Shown here one piece after another: positions 11,006-25,397 of a stretch of 64,000 nucleotides of DNA. The notes beneath the pieces were generated by a model. The model worked only from the letters and a program-made list of their open reading frames with translations, searched no databases and was not told the DNA's origin. The DNA comes from Erythrocercus mccallii (lineage: Eukaryota; Chordata; Aves; Passeriformes; Dicruridae): NCBI GenBank assembly GCA_013397435.1, contig VZRG01000186.1, forward strand, positions 67,157 through 131,156, in the 5' to 3' direction. Position 1 is the stretch's first letter, and each line of letters begins with the position of its first letter. Position numbers and translations under genes: made by a program.

Positions 11006-13019
11006 TCAAACTGGGCACAGGTATACATGTTCCAGAGTTCAGGCAAGGCCTGAGTGTATTCGAGGTACTGACTGAATAAATGGAAATAGGTAATTTATTA
11101 AACAAAATTCAACTCTTCTGATCACTTTTGTCCAGCCTCAATCACATTTCAGTACAGTAAATGCAAAGAAAAATTTAGGTAGTAAGGAGGCAGTCATGTT
11201 TATCTCAAAATGTAAGTTAAAACATTTCAGTTTCACATTTTGTTTTGTTTTAAACTGTTTCTCACCTTTACAAAGTGTGATGAAAAGGTTATGAGAAACA
11301 ATATATGAGGTATTGTAGTGTAGAGACATGATCGTGTTTGGCAGCTGTAGCCTTCTGAACCAATCGTAATTCTCTTTTAGAATTTAGTAGCTGTCAAAAC
11401 TGTTTCTACCAAGTGTCCCTAAACAAAAAAAGGTGCTGTTCACCTGTTGCACTTACATGCAAATGATGAATTGATATACAAAACCTCTTATCTACTAGCA
11501 TGGAGTGTACTGTATCCCCTACCATGAACCAGCTGCCAAGAAAGTAGAAAAATACAATAGACTGTTAAAAACCACCTTAAAAGCACTAAGTAAAAGACCT
11601 TTCAAAACTTAAGAGCAGCATCTAACAAAATGTATATACCTGGGTATATAAAATGTGTATTCTGTGTATATACCTGTGTTTCTATTTCCAGTATTTTAAT
11701 CGTATTTTACATGTACTCTATTTTCTTTAGTGTGCATGTTCACTATTTTCCAAAATACTTACAAAATTATAGAATCAGAGGATTGTTAAGATTGGAAAAG
11801 ACTGTTAATTACTAGACATGACTACAAAATACTTTTAAAAAGAAAATAGACTGTGATTACCATGTGCAAAAAAGGTAGAAGAATAATGCAATTAGAAAAA
11901 TTGAATCCATATTTTCCAGTAGACTGGATGCTTCTTGTCTGTAATACAAGGATAATTGGGTACTAATGTAGAAGCTGATTGAGAGAATGGTTACAAACAC
12001 TGTTCATGAAGTTGAGCTTTTTTTGAAAAACATATGTTTGAAGTTCAAAATAAACCTATAAATAAGAAAAAGCATTTACATAAAGATATTCACTGCATAC
12101 TTCTCAGAAACCATCCACCACAGATCTTCATTAGACACAGGAGTTCATATGAACATTATATCCTTTCACTTTCAATAATGTTGAATATTCTATTTTAATC
12201 TTGTTAATTGTGAAGGAGCAAAAAAATTTTTTAGCCTTAGCAGTATACAGCCCTGTGCTCAGTATACAAAGTTGTGAAGTACATGCTGACAGTTCTCTGT
12301 GCTGTCTTTATATTCCTTTTCACTGGTCCTTTTAACACCAAAATCAACTAGACCATTCTAACAAAGGTATGTGTTTGTACGAGGTATATCTCATGGTCAG
12401 CAACTGTGCTTAGGGGGAAAACCTCTTCCTATTTTTTTGTTCAGTTTGACATTTCACATAAAGGAAAGACAATTTGGATTCCAGATGTCTTCAGGTCATC
12501 TGAAGAAAAGAAATTTTTCAGAAGCTGCTCTTTATTTTAACACCATTACCTTGTGAAATGATTTTTCTTCAATTTTTTAAGGAAATGATCAGTTGATTAA
12601 TCATTATCAAAGAAAAAATTAAAGGTTCTTAGAATTTCATCCCCCTTTTTTTTGCTTTCAGCACTCATTTGAGTAGTTTTACTTTTCTATACAGTGTAGT
12701 AGTGTCTGGAGATAAAGCCAAGTTATATTTCTTCATAGCTTTTTTTCTTCCATGGCCATGGGAACTAAAGGTGTCAGAGAGCAGCGTCCTGTATCTCAGA
12801 CTTTGAAGCTTCTACAGTTATTTGCACTGAGAACAGGTGTAACTACAGTGAACTCTGTTTCTGCCCTGCAAAACTCTGAAAAACAAATAGGTAACGAGGC
12901 CCAGTGGTAGGAGCAAGTGTTACTGACACATGCCCAAATGCAGTTTTTTGTCCAATTTCAGTGTAGATGTTCCAGCTTGGGTGTCTCCCCTCTCCACCTT
13001 AGCCTTACATATTGCACAT
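11006..13019. other. Unique AT-rich DNA with one tiny CR1 remnant
   Basis: No exon or RNA gene is visible. The only recognisable element is the CR1 tail at 11768-11820, listed separately. The 60-codon open frames here have no domain signature. Confidence 0.5.
11768..11820 (-). mobile_element. CR1 3'-end remnant
   Basis: TATAGAATCAGAGGATTG followed by TTAAGATTGGAAAAGACTG matches the reverse complement of the CR1 3' terminus, where a TCAYAGAATCA repeat is followed by GGTTGGAAAAGACC. Only about 50 bp are left, so this is a severely 5'-truncated copy. Confidence 0.6.
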
Positions 13020-13552
13020 CATCAATTAACGCCATTAGGCAGCTGATCACCTCCTGGTGTTGGAGGGAGAGAGAATTTAAAAGGGGAAACTGAAAACTCA
13101 TGAGATAAACACAGTTCAATGGGTAAAGCAAAAGCTGTGTGCACAAGAAAGACAAAATGAGGAATTAATTCAGCGCTTCCCATGGGCAAGCAAGTGTTCA
13201 GCCATCCCCAGTATGGCAGGACTCTATCACACACAACAGTTACTGGGGAAGATAAACACCATATCTCTGAATTTCCCTCTGCTTTCTTCCCCCAGCTTTT
13301 ATTGCTGACTATGCATCATATTTTAAAATATCCCTTGGGTCAATTGTCATCACTTGTCCTGGCTGTGTCCCATCCTAAGTTCTTGTGCACTCCCAGCCTC
13401 CTCATTGGAATTGCAGCATGAACAGAGGCAGCCTTGACTCTATATAAGTGCTGTTCTGTGTTATCAACACTGTTCTGGCCACAGATCCAAAACGCAGCAC
13501 CATGTAGGCTGCTTTGAATGAAATTAATTGTATCCCAGCCAAAATAAGTAGT
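13020..13552 (-). mobile_element. Solo LTR of an avian endogenous retrovirus, antisense (copy 1)
   Basis: The block aligns along its length with 34458-35020. Shared landmarks in plus orientation are GGAATTAATTCA, CGCTTCCCATG, GTGTTCAGCCAT, AAACACCAT, CCCAGCTTTTAT, TGTCCTGGCTGTGTCCC, CCACAGATCCAAAACGCAGC and ATCCCAGCCAAAAT. In reverse this is the order I recall for a songbird-abundant LTR that starts with a TTGGCTGGGATA block. The minus-strand TATA element has decayed to GCAATAAAAGC at 13295-13305, and the usual ATTAAA poly(A) signal is lost. There is no internal retroviral sequence nearby, so it is a solo LTR. The boundaries are approximate and I see no target-site duplication. Confidence 0.75.
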
Positions 13553-16500
13553 TTGCACTAATTTATTTTCCTCTTTTTTTCAATATGCCTTGGTTTTCAC
13601 TTGACACTCAGAAGAAGGGTCAATATTTTAGTGTGCAATTCTTGCTGAGAAGCACTCATTAGAGGCAATATGACGTGAAAAACACATCATAGAGCAAAGG
13701 AACAGCTGATATACTTAAGGAGCACATATCTTTTTCTTAGGTCTAACATTTGCAAATTTTGAGCTAAACATATTTTTAATTTGTCTTAAATGCATTAATC
13801 ATTCAATTAGATTGAAAGAAAATGCATGGTGTCTGTGTAGAAGAGAAGAAATAGGATTGTAAATTCCCAGTCTTACAGTACAGATAATTCTATGACTTTT
13901 TAATCACTGTATGTGGTTATTAGTACCTGTAACTTCAGTGGCTGATAGTTGTGATCACAATGAGAATTTTACTTTCTTTGTTATATAGATATATATATAA
14001 GTAATAAAATTAAAATACTTTTGTTATTATGGCCAAAGTTTACTTAAGCAAATATAACATTTTACTATGTGGCATAAAACTGCTGAATCTTGTACATTTG
14101 GTTATCTGAAATGCATGTCAGACATAAATATTTTAAACACAATACATTGTAATGTCATGAATGAGAAAGGTTTGGATACTGAACATCAGTTCATACTCAG
14201 AACTGATGCAAAATTTCAGTATATTTTTCCTAGGAAGCATAGGATGAATTATCAAAGAAGAGTGCACCATGATTTCCCTATCAGATGCTAACATATGGCA
14301 GGGAAAACCAGCACCCCTGTTTATTCTCATTATCTATCACACTGTTTAGTACAATGGTAGTGCTGTAGCTTGCATTCTTTCTGGGGTTTGTGTATTGAAG
14401 ATACTGTTCTAACACCACCATCTGGGACAAAACCTCAGCTCTTTCAAGGAGAACTGAAATCCCATATATGAAAACCTGCAAGTGCAGTTCAGTTGAAGGT
14501 GGTTTAATGTTTTTCATGCTGTGTCCTTGATGAATTACAAAATTTTACCATTTTATGGGGTGCTTGCCCTTTTTAAACACATCTTTTAAAAAATGAACAT
14601 TTTTTTGCTTTTAAAATCAAGATACAATATTCCAATAGTTTTCTAATTTCTCAGAGTGATTTTCTGAGAAGAAAATCTTTATAAGATCTCTCAAAAACTT
14701 GTCCATAATTACATGCTGCTATGATAGATGATGGTAGAAAGAATAAAAACTTTTTTTAAAAAGTAAATAATGTGGGAAGGGGCATTGTCAGTGTTGAAAC
14801 AGTAGAAACAGAGTTGACTATAAATGAAGAATAAACTGCTGAAAACTTTCATTTATTTCTGTGGTATCTGAGGAAGCATCTATTTACTTTGCAGGTGCTT
14901 AGCATATATTTAAATTACTGGAAATACTCAAATGCTTTTGGAAGAATCAAGTGAGAGAGTGAAGTTGGTCCAGGAAAGGCAGTTTTGAGTTTTGATCCAT
15001 ACTCCCAGTGACTAATATTGGGCCAGTGACAGGCCATTGATGCAGGTTTTGGACAGAAAATTTCCATGGAAATATGAACCAGCACAGTTCTTGTAGTGTC
15101 TTTAACCTGTTCAGAATCAGCAGCATGTGCAGATGGCTTGCTCGTCTCCACCATCATCTGGAAACCTTTGAAACCATCACTTTGAAACCATCACAGATCC
15201 AGTGAGCACTAAAGGTCCTGCAGGGTTTGCACTTGTAGCAGTTTCACAACCAAAATTGCTTTGTTGCAGGGCACAGGAAGGAGAGAATCTGTTGCACTAC
15301 AGAGTTGCACTAGAGAGAGCAGCTGAAAAAGAATGTTTGTATGACTTGGGCTTCAGAAAGATGTGCCTTCTAAATAGGCTTTTGGGCATACAAAAATTTA
15401 TGAAGAATTTAATCAATTTTTCTGTAGAATGGGAAAAAAGAAGGGGTTTTAAGGGGATTTTTTTTCCCAGAGTGTAAATTCTAGCAAAAATTTAAAATTA
15501 AGACAAGAACATTTTTCCATTTCTTAAGTAATGTTTTCATAGAGGAGTTTCAAGATTTTTCTTTTCATCCACATATACTTGCTGTATATACATATGACAT
15601 TAGGTTTCAGCTTCTGCTTAAAATAGTCTGATACTTGTCACAGTCTAATTTATTGAGTACTTGGTCTATGTGCTGTGGGCATCATTAGGACATCTTCCCA
15701 GTAAAGGCATATACCATAAAATGTGAAGAAAAAATTGTAAAAATACTCTGAAATAATTAATAACTGACACTGACTTTCCAAAATTTTAGCTTATGGTTAA
15801 TTGTTTGATTTCATATTTCTGCTTTTATACATCTTATTTCAGTCTTCATTGGTGTATTTTAACTTTTTTTTCAGATTCATCTCTTTTGATCTCAAAAGTG
15901 CTTATGTCTCAGTGAATGCTAGCCTTCCTTTTTGTGTCTGTATGAAGCCAAGATATACAGAAAAAGCTAGTATTAGGCTGTCACTGTTGGCTCAGCTAGT
16001 TTACCAGTACAAAAAACCTTACTGGCTTATTTCTCTTTTGGGAGACAAAATTAGTGATAGAGATGCTTTGTTACTGATTTGGCTGGTTTTTGTCACAGAA
16101 ACCTGTAAACTTTCTGAAAAATGTGCATAGTTTTCCTTTGCTGAACATTGTAATAAGTAGCAGCAGAGGTTTTGCTATCTATCTTTCTATCACTTTAATC
16201 ACTCACAAAAGTCTACTCAAAGTAATACTTGTATTTTTGCTGACTTTCTTGTTGCTTTCTGTGGACGGAGCGTAACAGATAACCCCAATTTGAGCCAAAC
16301 GTTCTTCCTGTATTTCTAACCATTTGTCAGAACTCATCAAAAATGTGATGATCAGTTTTAGATTCAGTGTAATTTCTGTGGGAATATTACTCTGGGTTTT
16401 TTGATATCATTTTATTTGATGAATGTATCAATATGTATGAAAGTATCAATATTGAGAAATAAAAGGAAAGGGTGTTTGGGTATGTAGGTCTACAGTTAAT

Positions 16501-16973
16501 CTACTTTCCTAATGACACAGAAGACTATTACTGTCACATTAAGACAGTATCTCATCCATATACTTCCATAAAATAGGAAACATCTGTGTTGTGTTTCTTT
16601 TAGTAAAAGAGGGAAATAGTCCAACTGTTATGTACATCTGGTTCTGCTTTCCAGCATTATATATATCTCATAATTTGTGGCAAAATCCCCAAAGTTTTTA
16701 ATTATCTCTTCTCTCTCTAATACTTATGCTCTCTGTACAGTTAGCTTCTATACTGTTATTCTTGCCATAGCCAAATCAGACTTTCTACCCTGAGCAGATA
16801 ATAGACATTATCAGCAAAGTCATGAAAAAGCTATAGGAAAAGTGAAGACAGAGATAAAACAGCTACAGTTGAAAATATTTTTTTATCTGAACTAAACAGT
16901 TATGAAAAAAATTAGAATTCAAGTCACTGACCACAATGATATCTCTGTCCATGGCAGCTAAATCCGTAGTGAT
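13553..16973. other. Unique AT-rich DNA, no gene seen
   Basis: No exon, RNA gene or interspersed repeat is recognised. The stretch holds a short TA run near 13984-13999 and a perfect 14-bp tandem duplication at 15167-15194. Open frames here, up to 109 codons (15801-16130), are rich in F, L, S and Y, as expected of AT-rich non-coding DNA. Confidence 0.5.
15167..15194. repeat. 14-bp perfect tandem duplication
   Basis: TTTGAAACCATCAC occurs twice head to tail with no mismatch. It is likely a small slippage or repair duplication of recent origin. Confidence 0.85.
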
Positions 16974-17072
16974 CACAGAATCACAGAATCACTAGGTTGG
17001 AAGAGACCTTCAAGATCATTGAGTCTAACCCATGCCCTAACACATAAACCATGGCACTGAGTAATAAACCTC
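16974..17072 (-). mobile_element. CR1 3'-end fragment
   Basis: The left edge is the CR1 terminal repeat in reverse (ATCACAGAATCACAGAATCA). It is followed by GGTTGGAAGAGACCTTCA, AGATCATTGAGTCTAACCC and ACCATGGCACTGAGT. The homology fades at about 17072, so only the last 100 bp of the element were inserted. Confidence 0.9.
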
Positions 17073-20000
17073 TTGAAGCCTTTGTATAACTTTAAATTCC
17101 AGTCATCTCTCCCCTTCCCTCCCCTTACAGTCCACGAGTTACCATTTTTTGATCCTAACAATGTTTTGGTCTGAAAAACCCACCAAATCTGCTCACTGGA
17201 TTTTCCTAAAATTCCAAGTTTTTTGAGTTGGACTCTTAAAGTATATTTCTGGAGCTGGTCTGACTTGAATGACTTTAAGTAGCTGAAACTGGTCAAAAGA
17301 CTCAAGTAACTGTTCACGAGGAACAAACAATTCTGGTGGCATTTATATTTTTAGAGGAGAAAATGCTCTTCATGAATGTAAAGGCAGCCACGAAAGCCAA
17401 ACTACTAAGATTTTCTTGGAATGAAAACTTGTGCTTTAAAAGACTAGTTTTTGTCCCCATGTGTACATGTGACCAAGTATTAACTTTTTGAAGTCTGTTA
17501 CAGATTGAGCCATAATATAAAGATGCAAATAATACAATTAAATTTTTACTTTTTATTACAACATCATATCTTCCTTCAAAAAGCCCATACATGGGTCATA
17601 ATAACCTGACAGTAGTAATTTTACAAGAAAGAGTAAAAGTAGCAATTGTGAATATCCCTTCATGGGATTATTCCTTCATGGGGATGTTCAAAGAGCCCAA
17701 CAGCATTTCACTTGCTACTGCTGGACTGCATACATTAATATTTATAGAAGTGTGATGTTCAGCAACCTGTGAAAGGTTGTGTATTTCTAAATGGGGACAT
17801 GGTGAAAGCAAATTTAAACTTAACTACAATTAAAGCCCATGAATCAGTGATGGAAGGCTGATGGCTGAGGCTTGAGGTGGATGACATTTAAGTTGTTCAA
17901 TTATGAAAAATAAACCTTCCTTTGTAATGCAAAGATGCCTTGTTTGGCCTCATGGGGTTACTGTTTGCTGTGAATCTCTCTGAGGTCAGATTTGTAGAAG
18001 AACAAGACTGGCAATAGAACTCTAGACTTTCTGATGTGAAACCACAAATGGAAATCGTAAAGTCCTTCTCTAAGAACAACCAGAGGGAAAAATCAGCTGC
18101 ATAGTGCAGAGTGAGTAGGGTAGATACATTGACAATTTATGGTGAGTGTAGCTAAAGTGATGCTCAGTGGTGATAAAAATGGGACATTTAGTGTGTAGTG
18201 TAAAAGAAAAGTTAATTAACTTCTGCAAAGTAAAATTAATTCTAGTTGGAAACAGATGCACATCAATTTCCTGCATGTATTTATTGAAATATAACCTCAT
18301 ACTCAAAGATGCTTACTCATAATGTATTCTTTAGATCATAATACATTCCTAGAAGCCTTATGCAAATTACTGTAGCTTGCATATGATGCTTTTTTAATTG
18401 TACCAACCAACTCAAACATTTATTAGAGCTTAAGTGTTCTTGAGAAGATTGTGACACCATTGTTAGAAATCAGACTTGGTGCAAACCTCAGTTTGTTGCA
18501 CATCTATTTGCAGAACCGACACAGCTTCTCATGGATCTTAGTATTTAGAATTCTGCAGTGCTCTTTTTTTAAAATTGTACTTAAGACTGTGGAAACAATG
18601 TCTTGTCTCGTAAGAACAAAGTAATATTAAGTAGACAAATGAAAAGTAATATTATCAGAGAGTAGTGTTTTGTATTCCCTGTTGAGGAAGTTAACAGAAA
18701 TAGTTTCAGGAAAAATTGTTCACAAATGGCTTGCAGAATTAAACTAAACTCTCTTGAATCTCTCTATCAAAAAATGTCCTTTTTTGCAGCAAAACAATAA
18801 TACTCTCCAGTATATTCCATGACGTGTTCCTTTCTTTGTACTTTTCACTGCTTGAGTTGTTTGCTGTTACTGTCAGCTACCATTATTATGAATCATTTCT
18901 GTTTCTTTTTGCTAAGTTGTTCTCAATTCAGTTGTCTTCTTAAGAGAAAATGAGCCTTAGTAACAGAAATTGAAATGCTGTTTTGTGAAGACTTGAAAAC
19001 AATATATCTCCATTTTATTTTGTCTTTGTATGTTTTTATTTTTTAATTTTCAAGTCCCAGAGCTCTTTGTAATTAAGATATTCAAAACTCCTGTGGCCTG
19101 TACAAGCACGAAATGTAAAATTAAATTAAAAATTAATGATATAAAATTATTTTTAACTTTAGCAAGAAAGCTGCAGCCCTTTATTTCTGTTTCATTTGTC
19201 TACTTTTCTAAAATATATTTTTGCTCTGAGTTTTCACTGGTTTTGGTGCTGATAGTTTTTGAGAGTGTTTTTCCACTCTGTAGGGTGAATACGTTGACAG
19301 CTTATGACTCTTCATGCATAAAATGGTGACATAATGTATCAAAGCCTAGACATTTCAAAAGCAAAGCATGAAAAAAAGATGGATAGGGCAATTAACTCTG
19401 TGATTTCCTACAGTCTGGAGACTTGAGGAGATAACTGTATTTTAGTACCCTTTGATAAATATATAAAATAAAGGGTAGCTACCAAAAAGTTACTTCCTCA
19501 GTATGATGAGGGGACTGCAGATCAAGCGCTTGACATTAGCAAACCAAATCAATTTCTGGATCAGAAGACCCATAACACAACTCTTTAAGATCAGCTCAGC
19601 AAGGTACTTTACATGCCATTGAAGCAGATACCATCTCTGGCTCACTCTTACATAGTTTACATGACAAGCAAAGAAGAAGTATGTTGCTTTTTTGAGAACT
19701 ATTTTTTTTAAGTAAAAAAAGGTTACAATACCATCCTTTAGAGAAATGTAGACTTTCTCTGCTACATGGTTTAGTCATGCTCAGGAACACTGGACCTTTT
19801 CAGTGCTAAGTGCTAAAATTTTCTTTAGAACACCACTTTATTATCCTTGTCATTAATGCCTGTCCAAATGTCTACCAATGCCAAGAGTTTACCATCTGTT
19901 CACAAGTACTTGTGGAATAAATACGTGCAAAGACTTATCTACACTTACAATTTTCCATGTAGAAAAAGACCAACCCACAGACTTAGCCTTATGTGAAGGC

Positions 20001-20950
20001 CTCCATGACTGTTATATTTCAAGATAAAATAATTTTCAGGTGCCTGAATAAGAGATCTAAATGAGCAGAGCTTTCAAAATGTACTCTTGCTTGGACATTA
20101 GTCAGTAAACAAAGTACAGACGATCTCTGTTGAATTGTACAAGACAATCAAAAAAACAATCCCGTGGGCATTAGAAGAAGGGTATTCTTTCCAACAAATT
20201 CTTTTTTTACATAAATCTGCCCTATTTGTCATAAGAATGAGCAGTGCTTCTGTTAAATTTAGCATGTTTTTCATTCCTTCTGAAGCATACTGAAAGCAAC
20301 ATGTAAGCTGATTGAGTTCCTAGACCAATAGTCAGTGACATTCATGTGACCTGCTCTTTCATATGCATGGCTTCTGTCTCATGGAATACCTTAATTTGAA
20401 ACAGTTACTACTTAGGAAAGGGAAACTGTGCAAATATGGGCCTGGGTATTCACAGAACTATTGAAGCTATCAAGATCTAAATAGAACTGCTGAGTCTAGA
20501 ATATTTTTTTTCTTCTTTTTTTCTATTTTAGAAATAACTGCTTCACATTGGCCTCAAAACTGAAGCAATCCGTTAGCCTAGTGTCTGAAGTTAAAAGTCT
20601 AGTACTGTGTAAAGTGTAACTGCAATCAGACTAGAAAGCTAAGCCTCCCCAGAAGCATGTACAATATTAAGTTGTGCTGAGAACAGTTCAAAATTATGGG
20701 TTTTGAAAAGTCAATAATAATCTCATGGAGACAAGTCAGGGATAGATAACCTTGAGAGATAAGGCAAATAATCAGCTTGTTTGTAATTACTTCAGCCTTT
20801 GTAGCATATAATCTTTATTTCTCCTCTTATATATTCACCCTACTCTTTACTGTCAGTGAGCTCTGTTGCTTCCTAAATATTTTTGTTGTATTCTTACAGG
20901 TCTGCCCAGAACACCTCCAATTGTCAATTGAACCTTGTTTAAAACTGTTA

Positions 20951-20966
20951 CTTTTTTTTTTTTTTT
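20951..20966. repeat. Poly(T) run, 16 bases
   Basis: Sixteen uninterrupted Ts. No retroposed body is visible on the minus-strand upstream side, so a plain homopolymer is likely. Confidence 0.9.
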
Positions 20967-23900
20967 GTCCTCATAGTATTGTTCATGTAATGTAATCAAA
21001 GCTAGATCATTACATATTTGAGGTAAATTTCTTGCATTCCTATTCATAATTCGTAAGTGAATTTCCACTACATTGGAATGAGTCTTGCAGTACAAATCCG
21101 TTAAAAAATCAGTAGAAGTTTTAAATGTCTTGATATTTTTTTTGCTTTCCTTCTGCAAGGTCAGTAACAGAAAAAATGGTAACTGAAAAATAATTTGATA
21201 TTAGAACAATTATCCAACTTCTCTGCCTTGTATATCCTGTTGGATATAATTAAATATATTTAACTGTTATTCAGCAACCAGCCTAACCTGACAATTTCAG
21301 AGCAGACTCCTCACATCTCTAAAGAGACTATGTAAATAAATTCTGATTAATATCTTCAAGCAGCCAGAGTGGCATTTTCAAAAGCACACAGTTTTAGTTG
21401 AAATCTATCTCTGAAATCAATGCAAATTTTATCACTAGCTGTAACAGGAATATAGAAATAGGAGAAGTGCTGAAGTCATGGAAACCAACTCCAGGACTCC
21501 AGAATGGCATAAACAAAGAAAGAAGTGTGTTTTTCATCCAGCTAGCAGTCAGAAGGGTTTAAGTATTCCAGGCAGTACTGGCGGATGTTTAAAAGGCAAA
21601 ATTCAAAGGAGAAAAGAAACTAAAGCCCTTGTTGCAACACATCCACTATTAAAAAGCAAAGGTAGCCTGAGGCCAAAAAAATAAAGCTATGCTAGATATG
21701 TGTGGGTTCTGTGAAGTTTTTTTCAATCCATATTTTTTTCCCACCTTGATGTCTTATGGCTTTTCTATGTGCTAGCTGCAAAAGGAGGACTGTCTAGAAT
21801 TGAATTTTCTGAAGAAATAAACAACGCGTTTGGACAATATAAGGAAAAACTGATTTCTTGGGGGGCTCTTAAAGAGCACATTCTTGAAAAATATTTCTGG
21901 AATCAGTAAAATAAAACATAGAGCACCTTAAAATAATGAAAAGTAAATATTGGTAAGTACAGCTGTGAGATAGGCATAACAAGAAGGAGTTCAGTTTGGA
22001 TGGCCCTAAGAAAACAACACAAACACACACAAAAAAGTTCCAGTTCTATTTTTTAATATATAAAGTATTTTTCCCTAATATAAGTGATTCCTTTGCTAAA
22101 TTTTCTCATATGCAATTTCTACATATTATTTTCCAAATATTTTATCTTGAATCTCATAATTATATACATTTGAGTTTGCACGTATGTTGGATCAGCTTGA
22201 GAATTGAGTTTGTGCATCTCAGGAGTCAGTATCTTCACTGAAGCACTGAAGTTTGTCATGTAAATGCCAATGAATAACTTCACATAGTTCAGTTGAGTTT
22301 GTTCTGCAGAAATATCTTAGTACTGTATTCACTTGCTCGAAGTTACCCTTACACGTCAACTTGTCATATTCAAAGGTAGGATTTTGAAAGTGAACTTGCA
22401 TTTGGATCCTTCCCAAGGTAATAAATGGACTTTGGAATTCTGAGGCCTGTGGTGCAAAGGTACATCTCTGGAGATCCATACTTAGTGTAGAAGAATCACT
22501 GCTAAGTCATAAAAAATTATGCTTGTAGAGCCAAATGTCTCTGTCAAGGTCTGTGCAAGTGTATGGGTATTATGCTTTCCAGCTCTCCTGATTCTGACTG
22601 CTGACTGCTGAGAACCCTAAGCCTGCACTGCATGGGGCTGTCCAATACTTGTCAGACTTAATAATGAGTGCTGAGCTGCTTCCAAGCCAGACCCTAGATT
22701 TTTAAGGTGACATATACACAGTGAGTGCATTGCTAATAAACCTTTTGGACCCTTGCTGGCCTGCATCAGACCCAGTTGTAAGTTCTCAGTAGCAGTGATT
22801 CCACTTATCTGCAGTTCTGACATAACACTCACAGAAAAGTGAGGCTGCAGCATCTGGAAAAAACGTATTAGTAATACTTTAAAAGATTTCTCCTGGATTT
22901 TTTTAGCATTTTGTCATGCTTCTTGCACAAGATTGAGTGTATCTTTTTTGAAACTGTGTCAGGAAGTTTTCTCATCTGTACTCTGCAGGTTAGCTAGTGT
23001 AGCTCTTAGCAATGTCTAAAAATAGCTTTTACAGTTATAGCAGAAACGAAATATTGCCCAAATATGTGGGAGTTTCTGCATTGGAGTGAATGAAACAGAC
23101 ATTTATTGTCCTCTTTTTTTTCTGAGATCTAATAAAAGCCCAAAAGTTGTAAATTGCTTGGTCCTGAAAAAATTACCTACTTTTATTCTTCACTTACCTG
23201 TTTTATAAGTAATCTGAAAGGCATCTCCTTTTGTCATCACATCAAAATGACAATCAGTTTTATGCTCATTTTTTTCTTTTACTAAGCTCTGTCTGATCAG
23301 GACACTTTGTTGCAATTTCACCTTCTTGAGTCTGGCTATGTTCATGTTATTTCTGTTACCTTGCTTTTGATGCAGTCTAGTCCAAGTCCAGACTATGGTA
23401 CTATGGTACTATGTTCCTAAGATTAGAATGCTAATACCAAAAAAAAGCATCAAAAGTGGTCCTTGTCTTATAATCACTATCTGAAAATTTACTAATAAAC
23501 AATGGGCAAAGTAATCCATAAAATTTGATTTTCAGCAGTGGCCAATCAAGAAAAACAGTGTTCAGAAATAAGTTTTTGCTCTTTCTAGAGAGCCACACAT
23601 GTTGTAAACAAAGAAGTGTACATTTCTAATTTTATTTCTCTAGAAGAGCTGCAGGACAATATTGATCCCATAAAATCATTTTATACTGCTCTGGAAGCAG
23701 AACCTTATGAAATCTATTTCTGCGTCTCTCATTTAGACAATACTTTTATTTCTGATAGATGTAGTGAGATAAGTGTTTTAAAGGGAACATAAATGACAGC
23801 AATGTTCTCATGGTATATTTAAATAAAGCCAGGAAAGTGAATTTGTAAGAGCAACATAGATCCTATCCACTATCTAGAAAATGTAATTGTCTAGCACAGC

Positions 23901-24515
23901 ACTGAATTTCCTTTTCACTAATGTTGCTACTGTGAACTCAAAAAAAAATTGTAACTCTTCTTCATCATTTTGCTGTTCAAATTAACCTTATTTTATGTAT
24001 TTTATGTATTCAGTAAATGTTGTTATAACTAGTTAAAGGAAAAACCAGTAGGGGATGGTGGGCTGTGATTCTTCAGTGGTTAAATTAAGTTTGTTGGGCC
24101 CAGAGTTCTATATACAGATTTCAAAGACCAGTGCTGTCACTTATTCTTTAGAAACAGATGAAATAGGGATATACAAGTCTGAAATTTCCATAGGGATGCT
24201 ATTTTGACAACTGCCAGTACAAGAAATCATACTTTTAATCAATATTAAAATGAATCCATGGGTGTCTGTCTTAGCACAGAACAGTCTTAGAAGTCTAGCA
24301 TTGCCTCAGGATGTAAAAAATATAAATAAACCCTAACTGAACATTTTTATCTTAAAGTGGGTTTAAATGCTATCCAGAATCTTTTTTTGAAAGAGAGAAG
24401 ATAATTTTTTTCATAAATTACTTATGTCAAGTAACATATTAAAGGAAATGATGAATTACTGATAGCAAATTAACTTGATTTACTGCATAATATTGTCTGT
24501 CAGAACATTTCATTT

Positions 24516-24543
24516 ATAATAAATAATAAATAAATAAATAATT
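24516..24543. repeat. (AATA)n microsatellite
   Basis: A run of AATAAT and AATA units, with the last four tetramers uninterrupted. Confidence 0.9.
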
Positions 24544-25397
24544 CAATGTTTCAACTCCTTTTTCTTTTAAAACTTTGATCTCAGAAGGTTTTGGACTTAG
24601 TCCCAAATGCAGCCTCAAGACACCCATAGAAATGAATCACCAACTGTGAGCTAAAGCAATACAGGAAGAGACATGAATATCAGTTACTGTCTTAGATTCA
24701 AAAGTCTTGTCTCCCTTTGGTCTGGCTGTGGCAAACCAGTATCGCCTTGTGCTGCTGTGCTTATGCAGCTATGAGCATCTTTTACAATGTGTAAGAGAAA
24801 TGACACCACCATATGTCCTAATTGTTGGAAAAATGCGCTTCCCTCCTGTGGGTTGTCATTATTTCTTCATAACAGCACTGCCAGACATGTAATCATCATG
24901 CTCAGCCACTGCTTCTCATCCAAGATTTAGAGTGTGAACTGTCAGCTCAACATTCTCCACTTTTCTCTTCCTTCTCCACTTCTCCCAACACTACACTTGT
25001 AAACAAGAGCTAGAAAACTTTTGGTGTAAGTGTAATGTGATTTGCCTTTGCACAGTAAAAATGAGTGATGATGAGATGTTTGCAACAACACTTCTTGTTT
25101 CTAAGTGTTGATGCGTCAGCCTGCATCAGTGATTCGTGTAGCTCTCTCCCAGTTTCCTATTCTCACAGGATTTCTTATGGCCTCCTAAATCATTCAGATA
25201 ATGATGGCCTTGAATTACAATGATGAACACAGATTTCTTTTAAACTCATTGCAACTTAAATTAGCTGTGTTGTCTGGAAAGCAAGAACCTTTCCTTGTTT
25301 CCTTCTTTCCTGTATGTCTGTGTTAGTTCAATTAATGGAATGGCTAAAGATGTATCAAAATTCATTTTAAAGATATTCTGCTTATGACTGTCTTTCA

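Larger units (their letters stand above)
17073..25397. other. Eight kilobases of nearly repeat-free unique DNA
   Basis: I see no CR1, LTR or gene. Small features are a 16-T run at 20951-20966, a short ACTATGGT tandem near 23394-23412, a TTTTATGTAT duplication near 23991-24010, and an AT tetramer run at 24516-24543. Short open frames up to 101 codons have no domains. This is one of the longest repeat-poor stretches in the window. Confidence 0.5.
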
